Assembly (NCBI GenBank): GCA_026122225.1
Contig: JANEZZ010002704.1
Coordinates: 682,001-746,000, forward strand
Direction: 5' to 3'
DNA: 64,000 bases
Origin: Heloderma charlesbogerti
Taxonomy: Eukaryota; Chordata; Lepidosauria; Squamata; Helodermatidae
The position numbers and the translations under genes are program-made. Numbering within the stretch: the stretch's first letter is position 1; every line of letters starts with the position of its first letter. This document shows positions 35,738-47,781 of the stretch, piece after piece. The notes beneath the pieces were generated by a model. The model saw only the letters and a program-made list of their open reading frames with translations. It did not search any database and was not told the DNA's origin.

Positions 35738-36204
35738 TGTTCCCTGAATTACAAGTCTTATTATCCTTGAATATGAAAGGTGGGATATAAACTAAATGCA
35801 CAACAAAAGGTATATAAAATACAGATAGTACAAACTGCTGCCAAAAGCAGCAGCAGGAGTTATGCTCCTCCTCTCTCTTCTACAGCATTTAGTGGGGCAG
35901 ATTTGTAGTACTACCTAGTGGTTAAAGCAATGGAACCCTTGGAATGTAAATTCCCTCCTCTGGTGGTAGTCTGTGCCCTGAATGGTAAACACAGTATTTT
36001 CCAAGCTACATTTAGGTAATACTACACAATTTGGTTTCAATTTACTTTTCGGCCTAGTACACCATCCAAAATTAATCTAGTTTTGCTACTATAAAGATCT
36101 TTCTCTTTCTCTTTATGTCTCCTTTCTGTCTGCTTGGGGACCTGTGTGTTTTATTTGGTCAGGGCAAGAGACGGATCAGAATTACAGGATGTTGAAAAAT
36201 ATAT

Positions 36205-36485
36205 ATTGTTTTATTCTTTGAAGTAGCCCAATGCATTTTGGCCTTGAACCATATAATTGGGCCTTCTTCAGGGGGCAATTATTCGAAAAATGCCTGTAGA
36301 GATCTCTGAAAGGTTTGTCTCCAAGATGAATCCTGCAACTGGTCACAGGATTCTCAGGATTCATCTTGGAGACAAACCTTTCAGAGGTCTTTGCAGGCAT
36401 TATTTTAGAATAATTGACCCCAGAAGAAGGTCCAATGATATGGCTGAGGGCCAAAATGCATTGGGCTACTTCAAAGAATTTTTTT
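36205..36485. repeat. Long palindromic element, arms about 120 bp
   Basis: The left arm (about 36211-36332) and right arm (about 36355-36480) are near reverse complements. For example, 'ttctttgaagtagcccaatg' pairs with 'attgggctacttcaaagaa', and 'tttgtctccaagatgaatcc' with its inverse, around a loop of about 22 bp. No transposase remains. Confidence 0.85.
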
Positions 36486-36674
36486 TTTTTGACATCCTGA
36501 GACTTTGCCTCTTCATTCCTTTGGGTTATTTTGGATGTTCTCCAGTTTTGTTTGATCCCGGATCAGAATACAGCCTACCTTTATTTTCAGAAATGGGGGA
36601 GGGGGCGCTCAGCCATTGCTTCTTCGTCCTAGAATGCTAGGTGTAATGATAGCTGCAACACCTACCAGTTAGTC

Positions 36675-36930
36675 ATTGACCTGGTTTACACGTAACGACA
36701 ACCCAGAGTACGGGTTGTTGTTGAATCGTGAGTTGTTGAATCGTGGGTTGTCATTATGTGTGAACCCTGAACTATGGTTTAACTATGGGTTGTTAACCAC
36801 AAACAGCCCAGAGTTCACAACCCAACAACCATGGGTTCTCTTCCTGGGTTGTTCATCGTTAACCCATAGTTAAACCATAGTGCAAGGTTCGCACATAGTG
36901 ACAACCCTAGGGATAACCCATAGGGATAAC
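36675..36930. repeat. Foldback MITE, left part (split by L2)
   Basis: 'gacctggtttacacgtaacg', 'cgacaacccagagtacgggt' and many inverted 'gggttgtt/aacaaccc' words. Its far end reappears at 37615-37660 as 'catactctgggttgtttt' and 'gtgcaaaccaggcc'. Confidence 0.75.
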
Positions 36931-37614
36931 CTAGCCATAGTAGTACCTGTGCTGGTAACTTCCCGATTAGACTATTGCAGTGCACTTTACATGGGGCTGC
37001 CCTTGAAGACGACTCAGAAGTTGCAGCTAGTGCAAAATGCAGCAGCTAGACTGCTGACCGGAACACCTCATAAAAACCATATAACACCAGTTTTAAAGGA
37101 ATTGCACTGGCTGCCAATACGCTTCCGGTCGGAATGCAAGGTTTTGGTGATGACATTTAAAGCACTAAGCGGCTTGAGACCTCGATATTTGAGGGAGTGC
37201 CTCTCCCTATATATGCCTGCCCGAGAACTGAGATCTGTTGGAGGGGCCCTCCTCTACATCTCACCAGTATGAGACATACACTATGGTGGGATGTGGGAGG
37301 GGGCCTTCTCTGCTGTGGCACCCCAGTTGTGGAATGCCCTCCCCTTGGAGGCCCGATTGGCGCAGACATTGGTCTCGTTTCGGCGCCAAGTAAAAACACG
37401 GCTTTTTACCAAAGCCTTTGAAGGTTAAATGCATTCTCTAGCACATTGTTTTAACTGTTTTGTTGTTTTAGATTTTAACTGGTACTAGCTTGTTTGATAT
37501 GTTTTAGGTGTTTAAATTATTTATTGTTTTATACTGTTTAAATTTATTTTATCTGTATGCCGCCCTGAGATCAATGATATAGGGCAGGATAGAAATGTTT
37601 TAAATAAATAAATA
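36931..37614 (+). pseudogene. L2-type LINE 3' end inserted in the foldback MITE
   Basis: The translation gives [60 protein letters not shown] and [13 protein letters not shown], the C-terminal part of L2-type pol. After a frame break it continues with words for the LWN motif ('gttgtggaatgccctcccc') and for KTRLFTK. The tail 'gccgccctgagatcaatg' ends in (AAAT)n. It is a 5'-truncated dead copy. Confidence 0.85.
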
Positions 37615-37660
37615 AATCCATACTCTGGGTTGTTTTTAAGTGCAAACCAGGCCATTTAGT
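37615..37660. repeat. Foldback MITE, right end
   Basis: 'actctgggttgtttttaagt' and 'gcaaaccaggcc' are the inverse of the left end at 36675-36720. This shows the L2 jumped into an existing MITE. Confidence 0.75.
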
Positions 37661-39386
37661 CTGCAGTCACGATTTTGAAACTGAGCCTATACTGCAGACC
37701 CTATGGGCATATGCACTGGCCTAATTTTTGAATGTCTTTGTACCTCCATCCCCTGCCTCTTATACCACCTAGCCTGATGAGGACTCAAAAGCTTGCACAA
37801 TCTTTTGGGACATTTTGATTGGTCCTATTAAAGGTATTGCCTAACTGGATTTTGGATTTCCTCCCCACGGGATATTGGATTTTTTACCCATGGACCAGCA
37901 TGACATCTTTGTTTTTTTATTGTGAATTTAGTCACCCACTGTCAGCAACAGCCAAACTGGTACATCTTTCAACAGTAATATTTCGGGGTGGGGGGAGTGT
38001 CAAATATGCATCTCGTTACCTTGAAGGTAGATGTTAATTTTTTAAAAGATTTAAAAAAAATCCTGTTTTATTTCTATACACATGTTCAGCTGTGGTTAAA
38101 GCCTTGCCTAGTCTGATTTTCCATAAGTCAGGATATCAGTTAAATTCCCCAAACATGTTGATCAATTTTATGTACTGTGATTTGGTTCTTAGTTAGGATT
38201 TCTGTGGGTGGGGGGAAGATATTATTTTACTTGACACATTAACTAGGCAGTGCAACTTACACCATCAGGTTATAAACTGTCAAGATTTTTTTTGTCATTC
38301 ATCTTTGACAGAGTAATGTGGAATTAAACACCCCCATGATTTGTTCATTGGATTTAATGTGATGCCTCTGCTTCATTAGGATGTAAGAGAATCCACTTTC
38401 ATTTTTGTTTTTAATCACATTAGGGTGTTTGGCTTTTGTCTGTTTGTTGGTGGAGAAATCATACCTACTCCAGCTAATATTTATGTGGTTTGAATGGGCT
38501 TTTCTGTATACCTTGAAGAAGGTGCCGTAGACAGTGCAATCCTAAGCTTATTGACTTAAAAGTAAATCCCACTGAACTCAGCAGGACTTGTTTTTAAGTA
38601 AAGATACACTGCATCTCTGTGCACAACTCTTAATGTGATTTAGTTTTACTAGACTAGAAAATAGTTACAATTTTAATTTAAATTGAAATGGCTGTGTAAT
38701 AGCTGGAGAAATCATTCAGAAATCCCTAGAGCTCTTAATTGTGATTCTCTATTGTTTTGATGCATACATTTTCTTTTCAAGAGCCAATTCCAAAAAGAAA
38801 ATACTTATGTTTTTTTAAAGATCTGACTACACATTTCCAAAAAATGTTATTCTAATAGTTAATAATTATACCTTTTGCAAAAGTTAGGAAAACAATTGGA
38901 TGCACCAAATGTATTTAATTTTTTTACAGGTGAGAGATATGAGAACGTATATCTCTGTTTAGTGTTTGCTGTATAACTGACTGCACTGGTAAGCATCATT
39001 TATCGCTTTTCCATTTCTATGGTTCACTGTCCCTCTGAGAGCTGAACTATACTATCAGCAAAATCACATGATGTAGTTCTCACTAGACTGTAAGCACTTG
39101 AGATTGCAGGCAGGAAAATCACATGTTTTAATCTGCTACGTATATATAAAAAATCTTGCACTTTGAAAACTAGCATGTGAGAGAAGCGTTATAGCCTAGC
39201 CTTTCTTCCTGACATGGTATTTTTCTACCCACAGCAACTCTTTATAGATCGTGATGGTGTGTAGTTAAACTATTTTACATGTATCTGTTAAATAGTAATT
39301 ACAACTACTTTGTGAAATGTAGTTCAAATTATGTAGTTAAGCTACTTTTGTTGGTAGTTAACTACTGTAACTAACTACTACTTTTA
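37661..39386. other. Intergenic, AT-rich, mostly unassigned
   Basis: A short repeat-like stretch occurs at about 37775-37850 (caaaagcttgcacaatc), and a piece of the 'gcaatcct' MITE lies at 38535-38600. The rest, notably 38240-38530 and 38600-39380, looks single-copy and could hold non-coding conserved DNA. Confidence 0.45.
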
Positions 39387-39851
39387 GGGCACAGTCCTAT
39401 CGGGATGACTATAAGCCTCCACACTCAGAGGTTTACAGCCATCCAATGCAGAGTGGGAGGAGTGGCGGAGGCAATCTTCACCTCCATGCTTCTCCTGCTC
39501 TCCATGTGGGCTAGATGGGCTTTTTTGCCCGTCTAGCTGGGGCTCTATGGAACAGGAGGGAAGGAGGCTGGGGAGGCCTGGGGATATGGCATAAGCAGGC
39601 CTCCCCAGTCCCCTCCCCCTCCCCACCCACCTCCATGCTCCCTTTCCCTCCTCTCCAAGGTCACTTTTGCAAGCTTGGAGAGGCAGTCAGTGCGGTTCTC
39701 TTTGCACTGGCTGCAAGGAGGAGGTGGTGGGGAGCATAGATTCCTGGCTCCAAGGTCAGAGTGCTGTCTCTGACCTTGGATCCAGGAATCCGAACTATCC
39801 TATGCCCCGCCCCCCCAGACTCTGGCTAGGGGCTATAGGATTGCTCCCTTA
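39387..39851. repeat. MITE-like element with inverted ends, about 465 bp
   Basis: The left end 'gggcacagtcctat' and right end 'ctataggattgctccc' are inverted. Internally 'ctccaaggtcagag' and 'ctctgaccttgga' pair, flanked by 'attcctgg' and 'ccaggaat'. It is GC-rich compared with its surroundings. Confidence 0.65.
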
Positions 39852-40027
39852 GTTGTTAATAGAAAATCATACTCATATATATTATACTGAAAAGTCTATA
39901 TGAATAACAATAGAAATACCAAAAGAGTCACGAAGAATATAGGCAAACCTGTAATTACCAGCAGAGGGTGTGACAACGAATTGCTTGGAGTATGCTCACT
40001 ATGCAACATATTTAAAGGGACTTACTT

Positions 40028-40265
40028 TAGGCTAGCCAGATCCAAAAGAGGCCAGAGCTCTTACACCTTCAACAGTTGTGTAGAAGGGAGGATTTCAGCA
40101 GGTCTTCCTTGTCATGCAAGCTACACCTGCTGAAATTCCCTCTTCTACATAACAGTTAAAGATGCAGGATCCCTGATCTCTTTTGCATCTGGCTACTAAA
40201 GTGAGTTCCTTAAAAAATGTTGCATATTCCCCTGTCCTCTCTTGCATCTGGCCACCCTAATCGAA
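40028..40265. repeat. Foldback MITE ('tggccaccct' family)
   Basis: Inverted copies of 'agaagggaggatttcagcag' / 'ctgctgaaattccctcttct' and 'gatccaaaagaggcc' / 'ctcttttgcatctggc'. It ends in 'catctggccaccctaat'. Confidence 0.75.
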
Positions 40266-40877
40266 AGGCTAACAGTTTTGCATGAAGTGCTAACACTGAC
40301 TGCTAGTTCATGTACCATCTGGAATACTGTAGTTTATTTTCTAAGAATAATGTATCAGCTATCAAGTATTGAGGAGGGAGTATGGTTAGGGACCCCAGAA
40401 GACTTGGGGCAGAGGAGATTAGACTCCCTCTCTAAAATCGGCCAAGGGATAAAGGTGAAAAAGGTACCACTGTAATGACCCTCACCCACAGAGCTATTCA
40501 GCACTTTCCAGTATTGCAGAACTGAGAGGTAAATGTGCCCACCAGTTGTATTATACTACTTGACATGAATTAATCACCCCTGTTAAAAGGATGGCTTCCC
40601 CCCACCTTTTCAATGCAATTTTATACAAGTCAAAGCCAGCTTTCAACAACTCTACTTAAGGAAAAACTGCTTCCAGACAGAGGGTTCCTAGCGCTACCAG
40701 TCAGAAGGCACTGTGCAGCAATTCTGTCATTTTCTACGTTAAGAAAAAGATAGAAGAAGCAGTGAGAAAACATGGGAGGGCTACAAGTGGAAGACATTGT
40801 CTTCTGGACACCCCCACCCCCACAAAATTCTATGAATGAGGCAGGGCAATGCTATCATAAAAGTCTCATCTAGAAGC

Positions 40878-40901
40878 AGAGAGAGAGAGAGAGAGAGAGA
40901 A
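40878..40901. repeat. (GA)n microsatellite
   Basis: An uninterrupted GA run. Confidence 0.9.
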
Positions 40902-41014
40902 ACAAGGAATCAAAATAAAGAACAATGTGTAGATTTTGAGAGAAAAAATAGCGGTGATGCTAATTTACTATCAGATGAAGTTGTCAGAATATTTATTGTA
41001 ACACACTCTATGAC

Positions 41015-41438
41015 CTGGTTCACACATCACAGCAGCAATTTCTGGGTTGTTAAACCCAGGAATTGCCAGAGACAAGTGAAGCAACGAGCACACTGCCTCC
41101 TGTGCACTTGTCATTTCTGCTTTCAGTTAATCCAGAAACATCCTGTTCCTGGGTTGTTTCGTGATGTGCAAACCTGGAACTCTTGGGATTTTTATGGGCT
41201 AAACAACCCAGAGTTAACCTAACAATTGCTCATAGTTTGTTGTTGGATCAACTCTGGATTGTTTAACCCATAAACAACCCATAGTTTCTGGGTTCACACA
41301 TCATAGAACAACCCAGGAATGGGGTGTTCCTGGGTTAATTAAAAGAGGAAACAAGTGCATGGCTTGCATGCTTTGCTCATCCCTGTAATTCCTGGGTTAA
41401 ACAACTCAAGAATTGCCATCATGTGGCTGTCTTTGTAG
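41015..41438. repeat. Foldback MITE, about 420 bp
   Basis: It starts 'cctggttcacacatcacagc' and ends 'caagaattgccatcatgtgg'. Dense inverted words include 'ctgggttgtt/aacaaccca' and 'ggttcacacatcat'. Same group as 3455, 18455 and 36675. Confidence 0.75.
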
Positions 41439-41819
41439 ACCATTTGTAGACCATTCAGAAACCTCAATCAGTTTACAAAGCTGCAGCCAGACGTCTTACA
41501 GAGATGGCATATAAGGTTCATGCATGTGATCTTCTGTGTAGGTTTATTTCACCCCTCCCGTTCTTTTAGTGTAAATTTAACCCTCATTCTCCATTCTTAC
41601 CCTTTCCTCTCCACCTTAATGCTGCTTCCTCCTTTCTGGATCAGATACTTTTTTGTACAGGGATACCAGATACCCCGATTTTCCCCAATATCCTAAAGGT
41701 ATATTGGTTGGTTCACTTATTTGAGCTATGTGGATGTTTTTATTAAACCATTTCTCAAGGAACCTCTGATACAGCTTGTGAACTAGGGTTGTCACTTTTT
41801 TTTTCAGGCAAGGCTCCTA

Positions 41820-42010
41820 TACCTCCAATACCTGCATGACAGCAATTCAACAGGTGAAATTGATTTCATACTCCCAGTTTTCAGAGAACTCTGGAAACTG
41901 TATTTCTCAGAGGGAGGGCTTGGGGGGGTGTCTCTTAATAGAGAATTCTCATCAACCTAACCAAACCTCACTGGACTACAATTCCCAGCATTATTTGAGG
42001 GAAACCATGT
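41820..42010. repeat. Possible MITE fragment
   Basis: 'ggaaactgtatttctcagag' and 'ctacaattcccagcattatt', 'tgagggaaaccatgtcag' resemble a common short repeat of reptile DNA. Ends are unclear. Confidence 0.4.
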
Positions 42011-42014
42011 CAGT

Positions 42015-44400
42015 TAAACTGGTATAAAGAAATCAATAAGTTTGTATTGTAGATGTACCCATTCCCTTTGCCCTCCAAACCAACAACTATTAAAAACAGA
42101 ACTTTTACTTAGAAAGGAAAGAATAAACTAACAAATGTTACACCAAGTTTTGCTAAATGCTTTGGACTATACCTGCTTGTTTTGTTTTCCTGCTCTTAAG
42201 AGTCAAAATTTGTTTGAGAGCTCTGGTATTTAGTGCTGCACATCATTTATTAGTACTTAACGAACATAATCTTGCAAGCCATTAAAGATATTAATTTCTG
42301 ACTTATTACAGGCAAAATATTTTGCACAAATAACTAAGCAAAGTATTAAAACAGAGATCTACCCAGAGGTGATTGATGCTCTCCATTACACTCCATTAGA
42401 TATTTTATTCTTGTTAAATGAAGAGCAGCCAACTTTGTCAAGTATTTTCCGTTCCCTCTGGTCTTATTGGTCCAATCTATTCTCGGGGATGTCCTGTAAA
42501 TGGCCGCATATGGCTTTGTGTCTGTAGGAGTGATGACGGTACAGATGGTGTTCATTGCCCACCAATTTAGCAGAGCCCCTTTTATTGTATGTCTGACAGC
42601 ACTGGGGAGCTTTGTAGATCTAACAAAATATATCTATTTTCTAATTGTCTATTTATCACTTCCCCAGGATTTGCAGGGCATCTCCTCGGAAAGCAAAGGG
42701 GTGGGGGAGGGAAAGGGCTTGAACAATGAGGCTTGTCAAGGCATTTGCTCACTTTAAATTAGGGGTCTAGTTGCTAAATAACTAATTTAGTCCTGCTATC
42801 AAGCTGAAAAAGTGGGTATTCAGTGTAAAGTGCCAACTGGGGAATTGATTATGTCTTCGGTTGGTGTGCATGATAAAACTGCCAGACCTGGCCAGCGCTG
42901 AAGGCTGTAGGTAGTTCCCAGGAGGCGGGTGGCTTTTCATCATGGAGAATTAGCACAAGATCTTCCAAATAGGCCTCGCAGTATGGCAGCTGAATCTCCT
43001 GGGGCCCACACACAAAACTATGGGACTGGGTCAATCGCAAACGGGTTCATTGTTTGTTTGGATTTCCTCCACCCCCCACCCAGATACATAATAGAAATGG
43101 TGGGTTGGATTTTGTTTGTTGTCAGGAGTTGTGTGGGTGGAAATGGAGGGGGAAAGCAGCTGCGGCAGGCGTGATTCCCAATTTGGATATGAGATCATCA
43201 GAGGCAGGCAGTGCTGAGAGAGAGGGAAAGGGATGGGAGAACAGTTGAGAGGGAGAGAACCTAAAGAGAGCTTCTGTTGCTTGCTGTAAGCATACATTCT
43301 GTTCCAAGCACCATTTAGCCTACCAGAAGCTCTACCCTGGAAAATTTGCACAAATGCCTTTTAAAAAGGAAATCCTCTCAGGTGACGGCATTAATGTTCC
43401 CTAAGCACTCTCCAGTATCAAAACTGCAAGGAGACTAGAATAGTAATAGACCTTTTCAGCCTGCTTCACCAAGCATTTCAGTTAATAGTAGTACATATAT
43501 TTCACAGGCACGGGAGCAGTCTTTTCTACAGTATATGCAGTGGAAGACCCCTGTGAATTGACAGTGTTGTGTAAATGCTAACCACAGAAGTATGAGTAAC
43601 TCAACAACAATAACACCAGTAAAAGGTATCAGGGGGATCCACAGTGGCTGTGGGCACACACCTGTGGGCATGCTCCCATGCTTTGGTGTGGATAAGCGAC
43701 TTGTTTGGACTGTGTGAATTGGCTCTAAGGGCTTTAGATTGGGGATTCTTAGATCCAAGCTATCCAAGGTGCTGAACATATTTTGGGGATAGGGTTCAGG
43801 GCCTTGGATAGCTCCTTTAGAGTTCTGACTTGTTCTGACTGGAACCCAGAATGGATTCACAGCCCCACCAAAATCCGAGCCACCAGCCTCCACTGGGTGA
43901 GAGATTACACCTCAGTCCTGAACACATTTGCTTGGAAAGCAATTCTGTTATTTAAGTAGAATTAGCTTCCAAATAATAAAGTTTGTAATTGCAACTGCAG
44001 CCACTTGCTTGCTGTGCCATATGCATTTCCCCCCATAAATGCTTCTTATTCCCCAAAGGATATCAACACCAAGATCTCCACCTTCAACTCATGTTTTACG
44101 GATTTGACTATATGTTTAATATTTTTAATTTATTTTGTACCCTGTCCTTGAATATCTGTGCAGAAGAGTGATGTGGAAAAATTAATTGGATGAATAAATG
44201 AACTCCCTGTCAACAAGACACCACATATTAAAGGGCTCTGATGCCCACGACCTCCTACTAATGTCATTATTTGTGGGAGTAAAAGTGAGTTTGTTTTATC
44301 TATCTATAAAACTTATTTAGTATCGTTCTCTCTGAGAGTACTCAGCACTATGCAAAACAACAACAAAAGACAAAGATCTACGGTGTAAAACCAATCTAAA
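42015..44400. other. Long stretch with little recognisable repeat
   Basis: No coding similarity. It is apparently single-copy, especially 42080-43400, and is the best candidate region here for conserved non-coding DNA. A short inverted pair lies at 43750-43815 (ctatccaaggtgctgaa / ccttggatag). Confidence 0.4.
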
Positions 44401-44447
44401 TAAGATAATCAGCAGCAATGGAAAAATAATATAGTTGCTGCATTCCG

Positions 44448-44460
44448 GGGGGGGGGGGGG
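44448..44460. repeat. Poly(G) run
   Basis: About 13 consecutive G after 'gctgcattcc', in DNA otherwise resembling old LINE tail. Confidence 0.8.
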
Positions 44461-44989
44461 CTCAAAATGCCTGGATAGTAAAAAAGTTTTAATGGCACAC
44501 CTGAAATGAAGCAGCATGTTGGACTACAGCAACAGTGCCACTTGAGAGAAAGCCCTGTCCCACCCATGGGAGGCTTTTTTCCTAATGCTAATTGCCACCT
44601 GGGGGAAGTGATGTCTTACTGAGATCACAGCTGGATCACAGCTGGGGAGGGAATGCTTAACCCTTCCCACCCTGGCACTGCAGTGCCATTGCCAATTACT
44701 ACTCACCCCCCACCCCCCAGCTGGTATTTAATTGTTTTTTGAAAGACCTGATTGCTAATCATGCTGTTAGTTAGCATAATGTATAGTTAGGCCTTTATCT
44801 TAAAAAAGAAGAAGGAGGTATCCGAGCAAGCCCCCCTGGAAGATCAGCTGGAACAAAATATTCAGTGAAATCTCCAGTTTTGCCAATAAAATGTTGAATG
44901 TCGATTTTGAATTCAAAATTCACCTTTGCATTTTGATTGTGAATTTTTAACACTGATTTCAAAATCTGAGTGCTTAAGTTTGCAACCTG

Positions 44990-45070
44990 ATACACATATA
45001 ACTGAGAGTAAGTCTCACTGACTTAAACAGAGCTTACATCTGAGTAGACATGTACAGGATTGCACTGTTA
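44990..45070. repeat. Short palindromic MITE ('gagtaagt...aggattgcact')
   Basis: 'gagagtaagtctcactgac' and 'catctgagtagacatgtac', then 'aggattgcactgtta'. Same family as 26690. Confidence 0.65.
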
Positions 45071-45690
45071 GTCTTGTTAGCATTTTCTGACTTCTTTAAC
45101 AGGCATCACATATGTGATCTCATAAGCTCTCAAATATGAAATACCATTGCAGGTCATCTATCAAATGCTGGCAGAGACTAAATACCATTATATGCCAACT
45201 CTCAATATAAGATATTCTGGAGTGTCAAATACAGATGCCAAATATTCTCCCTTGTGAATTCTGACATAGGATATTCTCTGTATTCACCAAATATGCAGTA
45301 ACCATACTTGTGGTATGCCATAATATCTTTTATTTTGAGGTACTTTATTCAGTGATCAGATCAGAAATTGTTTCAGAAATAAAAGAGCTACATCAATCAA
45401 CAACAGAGAGGAAAATATCCAAAGCTGCCAGAAGACTGGTTTTATTTTTTTAATGGCTCGACATGTTTCAAACTTTGCAGCTCTTTTTCATGCTCATATT
45501 ATTTTGTATTTCTAAATCTATTTATTCTCTTAAACTGGAATAGTTTCTCCTATTCTTAGAATGCCAGCTCCGGCTAAGAAACAATTTGATACCAGTTGGC
45601 AGAGTTGGGAATTTATATTTGTTATAAGCTGTTTGTCTGCAGCTAGCTGGATGCTCTATACCACTAGCAAGGTTGCCATGAACAAAAGCC

Positions 45691-45805
45691 TTGTTGTTGT
45701 TGTTCAGTCGTTAAGTCGTGTCCGACTCTTCGTGACCCTACGGACCATAGCACGCCAGGCCTTCCTGTCCTCCGCTCTCTCCCGGAGTGTGCTCAAGTTC
45801 ACTGT
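45691..45805 (-). mobile_element. BovB 3'-end fragment, about 115 bp
   Basis: 'ttgttgttcagtcgttaagt', 'cgtgtccgactcttcgtgac' and 'cgccaggccttcctgtcctc' match the 3' end of the two BovB copies, in the minus orientation. It is strongly 5'-truncated. Confidence 0.88.
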
Positions 45806-46169
45806 ACATTATAATTCTTCATCCTAACATCCCACATGTGGGATGTGGCCAATGCACTATGACAGCACATGATAGTCCTCCAGTCTATCACACATAGTTG
45901 CTCTGCCCAATCCAAACCGCTTAGCAGAGCTGGAGTCTTTTTTAACTGCTAATGAAAAAAAAAAACATTATACATTATTGCAGGAAATCTCTTTTGTTGC
46001 TCACAATCCCACCCCACCTACACCCACCCCTGTGGGTTAAAGTGGAAATTTAAAATATGCACTTTTATATTATGCACAAAGAATTCTTGAGGAGGGAAAC
46101 AAATCCTCCCCCCCCCCCGAACAGCTACCAGCGCTGTCCTATTTGACAATGCCAACCATCTATTTAGAA

Positions 46170-46530
46170 GGGAGATTCTTGCATACAGAAGCATATGAGG
46201 ATTTATGGATCAGAGGACAGGGGTAGTGCCTGCCTTCAAATGGAATGATTTGGGAAATTATAGGCACATCGGCTTAACTTCTTTCTCTAGGATTTTATTA
46301 CAGAAATTTTTTTACAAAACAATAGATTTGTATGTGTCGAGAAGAAAAAGAGAGTGATTACTTGCAACCAACCTGGGTTTGTTAGGAACAAATCGTATCA
46401 ATCCATCCTAATTTCTTTGTCTGATAGAATAATTGGTTTGGTGGATAATGGGAATTCAGGGGATTTAATGTATCTTGACTTCAGCAGGGTTTTTGGCAGT
46501 ATTCTACACTGCATTCTTGTTTCTATGAAA
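46170..46530 (+). pseudogene. Decayed CR1-type RT fragment
   Basis: Plus-strand translation with frame shifts gives LGNYRHIGLTS, GFVRNKSYQSILISL-like and IIGLVDNGNSGDLMYLDFSR, the RT blocks of CR1-clade LINEs (N-Y-R-P-I-x-L and YLDFSKAFD). Substitutions at key residues and stops show it is old. Confidence 0.7.
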
Positions 46531-47079
46531 TAAGAACTGGGATTAGAATCTAATACGGCATTTCTCAGAAGAGGGAAACTAACCTTTTTTTAACTGGCAC
46601 ATATTTCAGTCAGTGGAACTATGCTGATATTGCTGGGTACTCAAGAGTTCAGCAGTGTTTCTCTCCTCTAGTGTTTTCCTCCATCTCAGGTGCCCTTTGT
46701 ACATCATGGCAGCAGCATGGGAACCATTTAGCTGTGGGTTTATCACATGCTGCTACTCTAATATTTAAAGACCCTGCACCAAGAGGGCAGGGACAACTGC
46801 ATGAGGCCCTTCCCATACAATGATCAGATGTCTGGGATTGGGGGCAACAACTGGCTGGGGAGGGTCTATTGATTGGCTCTGCCACTTCTTTAAATGTTAC
46901 CTCAGCAGCGTAGGATAAGCCCACAGCTAACCAGCTCCTACGGCCAACCAAAGACATTTTGCTGCCTGCAGGCAATGGCATCCCTTCCCCTGAAGTCATG
47001 ATATATAGTATTCAAGGCCAATCCCATTGTTCTCAGACCTGAGGCAGAAAATCCCACAAACATGTATCCCCCTCCCTAG

Positions 47080-47155
47080 CAGTAAATGCTGGCTGGGGCA
47101 TGCTGGGAGTTGTAGGTCTTGTTTCTGCCTAAACATCCATAGGACTGCACCCTTA
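47080..47155. repeat. Half of a foldback MITE ('ctgggagttgtagg')
   Basis: 'ggcatgctgggagttgtagg' and 'ctaaacatccataggactgc' match one arm of the elements at 52345 and 56096. Confidence 0.7.
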
Positions 47156-47159
47156 ATAA

Positions 47160-47780
47160 GGAACAATTTATGGCCTTTTTGTGACACCAAGAACCTGCTG
47201 CCTAGGACAGCTGCCTTGCTCTGCCTAATGGTAGGGCCAGCCCTGCCAGCTCCCACACTGCTGCTGTACTATCTAAAGAGCACTTGAGACTTCTCAATCT
47301 GACTCCTTTTCTTTCCCTGTCATTTATTTGGAGTATTTCCAACCCTCCTTTCCTAGCTTTATCTGCTTCTCTTTCTCAGGCTCCTACTTCCAACTTTCTT
47401 AAGCGTACCACTATTCCCCCCCATTCTCAAGTCCTTCTGCTTCTCCCATCTCTCTCACTTTCTCTCGCATCTGAGCAGTTCAGTCAAAGACAGCCAGAGA
47501 CATTTCTGCCTATCTTGTTCCTCTGTGGCAAAATTAACCAGTTACTACATGAGGCTTCACTGCTACCACATCCCTCAGTACTTCATTCTGTTGTGTTCAT
47601 GCTCAGAGTATAATTTTCAATATAGGAGCTTAGGAAAGCATGTTTTCTTAGATCACACCAGCTAGTGATACTTTTCGCCTCACATACTGTAGCCATCAGG
47701 AGCTGTTTGCTTGATCTTACAGGTACTCCTTACAGAGTTTACAGGCAACCTACTGTGTATGGCATAGTACGACTGGGCTA
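47160..47780. other. Intergenic, pyrimidine-rich, unassigned
   Basis: No repeat or coding similarity that I can support. Open frames here reflect CT-rich composition. Confidence 0.4.
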
Positions 47781-47781
47781 A

